A stretch of DNA of 39,989 nucleotides. Origin: Klebsormidium nitens. Lineage: Eukaryota > Streptophyta > Klebsormidiophyceae > Klebsormidiales > Klebsormidiaceae. Shown in pieces: positions 36,085 through 39,989 of the stretch (the first letter of the stretch is position 1; each line of letters begins with the position of its first letter). A model generated the notes under the pieces. That model did not search any database and was not told where the DNA came from. It saw nothing but the letters and a program-made list of their open reading frames with translations. Position numbers and translations under genes: made by a program. The stretch spans positions 1-39,989 of the forward strand of contig DF237676.1 in assembly GCA_000708835.1 (NCBI GenBank), given 5' to 3'.

Positions 36085-39000
36085 AGCTCGATTCGGCGCT
36101 AGTGAGCAGTAGTACTCTTTCAGAAGCTTGCTTCGTTGTAGACTGCGATTGCAGGCTGCGAAGCGTGAACGGGCCTGATCGTGTCTTTCGGAAGTCATTA
36201 GTTCCTATCAGGAAGGTTGAGACGAAGGTTGAGGGGTGTCGATCCGTCCCCTAACCTACCTCCGTCAACTTCGTCGGAGATCAACGCCCTTCGATTCTGA
36301 CAGGAACACAAAATGGGGCCCTCCGAGCCCTCCGACCCTCCGCATCGTAATTAAGTTCTGCAGACTGCTGTGCACTCCTCAGGTTTGAGCTGCCGGCTGG
36401 TAGGCCTCGGATGCACGTCATAAAGAACCTTCGTTTTCCGATTCTGAAGCAACAACCTGTCCCCCTGTTTGTTTCACGCTCCTCTATTTTAATCGATTCA
36501 ACCTTCGTTTTGCACGAGCGTCTTGATGTTTCGCACTCCTCTGGCCTGGATTCGTTTGGTGATCTGAACGGGGAACTAGAGGGTCTGAAGGACTGTACCA
36601 GCTCGTGATGTCGTGATGATGTGTGCACGAGCGGCATCGCCTACGTACAACCTCTTCTTAAATCGCTTTCAATCCGCATCCTCTCGCCAACCTGTCAGTT
36701 GCCCCGGACTGGAATCATGCGGGTACACTGCGACGTGATTACTCTTGTTCGTAACCTGCTCTGGTCCCACCTATATATGACTCTTACTGATCTGCTTGCG
36801 TCCATAGCGACGCCAAGCTGCCGTGTTGGTCGAGTCGACCTGATCAGAGAATCGGTCCCCGGGCAGCACGCCCCCCACGGTGGCCCCGACGGCCCTGACT
36901 TCATGGATAATGACGTGGCTGGCCTCCCACTGCCAATGTGGGCCGTGCCATTTCGGGACCCGTTAGATATTTTGCACTCTCCGCAACGCGAGGTGAGAGT
37001 TGACCTGACGAGAATGTCAATTATTTGTGAACTTCATCTCATTTTATTGGGGCGACTGAGCGACTCGCCACTCAATTTAGTCATTCTCGTCTCTTATTCC
37101 CGTTAGGTGAAAGTGCGTCGTAGAGTCGCTCGACTTTAGGCCGGACTGTCCCCGACTCTGGTCCAAAGCTCTTCTTGAATCAGACCCGATATGATGGTCG
37201 AGAGTTCCTGCCCCACCCAATTGTTGTCTTTGACTGGTGCAGTCAATGCCCATCATTCGCCAACTGTGCTCACTGTCACGGCCTGTTCTCCAAGCTTGCA
37301 GGATGATATGTCAATTCATCTAGCAAGGAGGTCGAATTGTCCTTGACGAAGCGTACTTCCCTTATTCTGAGGATTCCAGTCCGGGGTAGCTCCTCCTTGG
37401 GACAGCCTGCATGCTTGGGGCGTGTGTGCCTGGGTCAGGATGCCCTGTGCCTCCGGTTCCTGTGTGTCGGAACGTAAATCAAAAATTTCGCGCACGTTTC
37501 GACACGTTTCAGCGTCTTCCATTGTAGCGAGTGCCTTGGGCGTCTCATGCGGACAGGCGGGCAGACTGCAGAGCACCGATGATGGACTAGAGCTCACTAG
37601 GAGTGCGGCCGGCGCGGCAGCGTCCTCCAGAGTGAGTTACTGGTTGCGACACGTGACCTGTCAAGCACACTGGCACAGAGGAACGAAACGAAGCTTCAGT
37701 CACGAAAACTTTGGTGGTCCAAGTTCGTCACGAAATAGTTAGTGCCCAGCTTCATTTTGTGAGTCCCTTCTGTTTATGCTTGACTCGGCAAGGTTCCCAC
37801 GTGGCAGGCGCCCCGCTCATCAAAGCGACCCGTACCTGAGACGGAACCCTTCGTCTCCGTTCATCATCCGAATTGCTGCCGAGCTAAACCAGAAAGTTTT
37901 GTGAAAACGTATCCCGTGCTGCCGGTCAAACGTCTATCGTATTGAGACATTTCGCACAGACGGCGGCCCAGTCCACTGCTTCCCGTTCAGCACGTTGAAG
38001 TAGATTGACCAGCATAAACATCGAGCAGTGACTTGAGTTTCTTCTTTGTCTTCGCATCAGGAAACTGATAAAGGGCTGGGGAAACGGCAGTAAGAAGCGG
38101 GCGGCCCTGCGGACGGCTCCTGGCGTGCCCCGGGGATCCCCCAAGACGGAGCGGTCGTGAAGCGGAAGCTGCGGCAAGCGTCCCTAACCGCGTTCCTGTT
38201 CCTTGGGCGTGTAACATGAGCGGCCAGTGAAGGAGCCAGCGGGCCCGAAGGGAGTACCCTGGACAAGCACAGGTCCGGCAGCCATTACCTGGGCCACAGG
38301 TCTTTCTAATGCTGGACGATTCCGGAAGATTCCCGTTCTGGTGACAGCTTCGTCAGAGCGGAGCATTTTGCGCGTCCAATGTGGGGGGTCACAAGGGACC
38401 GCTTGAAATTTTTGAAGCCCCTTTTCGCGTTGCACTGCTGTCTGCTTTTGTAGCTTGCTTGCGACTGCGTGGTGTCAGAGCATCGCTTAAAAGCGGCTCG
38501 TGAGGCTACGTGCGCTAGTAGACTTGTCACGTTCTAGTATGGTTAATGTCGTAGCGTTGCAACCGAGCTCTTTCCTGATACTTTCCCCGTTATTGTTCGA
38601 CCTGGCATGTCCAAGGTCTGCTCCGAGCCCTTTGCATGTTAGCGCTTTCGGTCCATCAAATGCTCTGACTTGAAAGCTGCTCGGATACGATGTAGGGTCT
38701 AGTGGAAGTCTAGAACTCTCAATATCATCTTCTTCTTGAGAATTGTTTCAGGTACAATGTGCTTTTCTTCTGCAAGAAATTCGATGCGATCAAGACGACA
38801 GAGAGAAAGCATTTCAAAAACAACTTTAGAGCCGGGGCTGCCTAGCTGTTACTGCGCCCATAATGTCTGGTGTAAAAAGGTGCTTTCTGCCCTATAGCCT
38901 GCCCACCGCATCAGCGGCTCTATGAACTGTACGAGGTACACTTGAAAGCCAAAGAGGCTGTTATGGCTAGGGCGCACGTATGCGAGTCTGCGTCATTAAG

Positions 39001-39989
39001 ACACCGTTCATGTCAGTGATGCCTTTCGCTCGTTTCTTTGATAAGAATTTTGGTGTGCAGTGAAGCAAACATTAGTTGGACTGTGAGACTTCCAATCGGA
39101 TGAATGGCATGCGCCGCGAGTTGCACTGCAGTATGCAGCGTCGATGTTAGCTAGGCTTGGTGCACAATTCAAGAGAGACTCAACGCGGCCGCGCGGCCCC
39201 AAAGATGCTTAAACGATCGGTTGCTGCAATTATTCGACCGGCCAACATGCAGCCTGGCTGCACCATACTTCGATTTTCATGATCAGACGACAATGAGTAT
39301 ACCGCCGCGGCTGATTGAACACTCATGACGTATTCAATCGAACATTTCAGGAGCGGAAACGCTCTTTTTGTTTCCGCCCTGGCCCGTTTTGATTGGAACG
39401 ATATGCCAATTTTGCCCGCGTTTAGGGGTGAAAACAAGGGACTGCCCGTCTTTTGTTCTACTAGCTTAATTAATCATGAGGGTGAAAACAAGGGCCGGCC
39501 GAAAACGGCCGTCACGCGTAAGGATTTGACGTGGCAAAGGAAATGCGCATCCAGCACGTGAGGCGCCGTCGCTCCGAACGGGAGCCGCTTCGGGGCCAAA
39601 GCGGACTTCTCGCTCCAAAAACGTGGCGAATGAACCAGAGATAAGCCCTGATTCCAGGCCGATTTGCAGCAAAATGTTGACGCCCAGAATTGTTAGCGGA
39701 TGAACTAGTAAGAAACGGAGTCTAGGCTCGTCAAAGCAGGCCAGCGCAACGTATTCCATTACATATCATACATTTGTTAGAATTGGGTTAGCAATTCTGG
39801 TCAATCGAATAACCAAGTGGTTGAGGTGTCGTGCGACATAACCTCGCAGCCAGGCTAGCTCGATAGGAACAGAATTGCAGTCATTTTATTTGTATGCTGC
39901 GCCTATCTAACAATTTATTCCTCATCGCCTCATGCCAACCGAACTGCAAATGCAATCAGCGGGATTATTTTTGTTTCTATCCAATGAAA
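36085..39989. other. no gene that can be supported
   Basis: Nearly 4 kb with only short frames on both strands, no recognisable protein segment and no convincing exon chain. A 15-nt direct repeat GGGTGAAAACAAGGG occurs at 39426-39440 and 39480-39494. This could be intergenic, an unrecognised lncRNA, or a long intron or UTR of a gene beyond the window. Confidence 0.45.

Noticed and set aside
36221-36284. Imperfect long hairpin around GACGAAGGTTGAGGGG and CCCCTAACC...CAACTTCGTC
   Set aside because: Pairing is interrupted by mismatches and bulges and no flanking duplication is seen; too weak to call an element or an RNA gene.
39790-39890. tRNA-like phrase (AACCAAGTGGTTGAGG) near the right end
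   Set aside because: It resembles a D-arm, but there is no matching acceptor stem, anticodon arm or GTTCRA-type T-loop nearby.

Overview
The window is nuclear DNA of a photosynthetic eukaryote, most likely a green-lineage (streptophyte-type) alga. The genes are intron-rich with GT-AG junctions. The best-identified gene encodes a plant-type, plastid-targeted ketol-acid reductoisomerase that follows land-plant enzymes closely. The other recognisable genes (kanadaptin-type FHA protein, TMEM53/DUF829 protein, FkbM-type methyltransferase with a membrane anchor) are eukaryotic in structure. A Klebsormidium-like alga would fit, but the genus is inference. Exon models were built by hand from open frames, splice sites and phase agreement.

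Layout. 1-667: 3' part of an unidentified gene, broken by a one-base frame slip in a G run. 1657-2026: possible two-exon small gene. 4973-2663 (-): four-exon FkbM-type methyltransferase. 5357-7175 (+): three-exon acidic nuclear protein with a CHZ-like motif, divergent from the methyltransferase. 13292-8380 (-): ten-exon ketol-acid reductoisomerase, with all nine introns in phase 0 and a 27-bp minisatellite in intron 8. 14651-18777 (+): multi-exon gene of unknown family with a zinc-ribbon-like cysteine cluster, a short charged helix, an NPGP motif resembling 2A ribosome-skipping peptides, and a large uncharacterised C-terminal region interrupted by a 346-base N gap. 19820-20145: MITE-like element with long terminal inverted repeats. 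23381-21049 (-): thioredoxin-fold protein with a long disordered tail. 24119-26415 (+): TMEM53/DUF829 alpha/beta-hydrolase-like protein. 35084-27611 (-): ten-exon kanadaptin-like FHA protein with a very long disordered N-terminus. 35400-36100: coding-like but unresolved. 36100-39989: no gene that I can support.

The genes do not form a pathway; this is ordinary eukaryotic gene order with several head-to-head pairs (methyltransferase/CHZ-like, reductoisomerase/NPGP gene, thioredoxin-like/DUF829). The most unusual item is the 14.6-18.8 kb NPGP gene: its motif is assembled by splicing behind three phase 1-1 cassette-type exons, one only 18 nt long.
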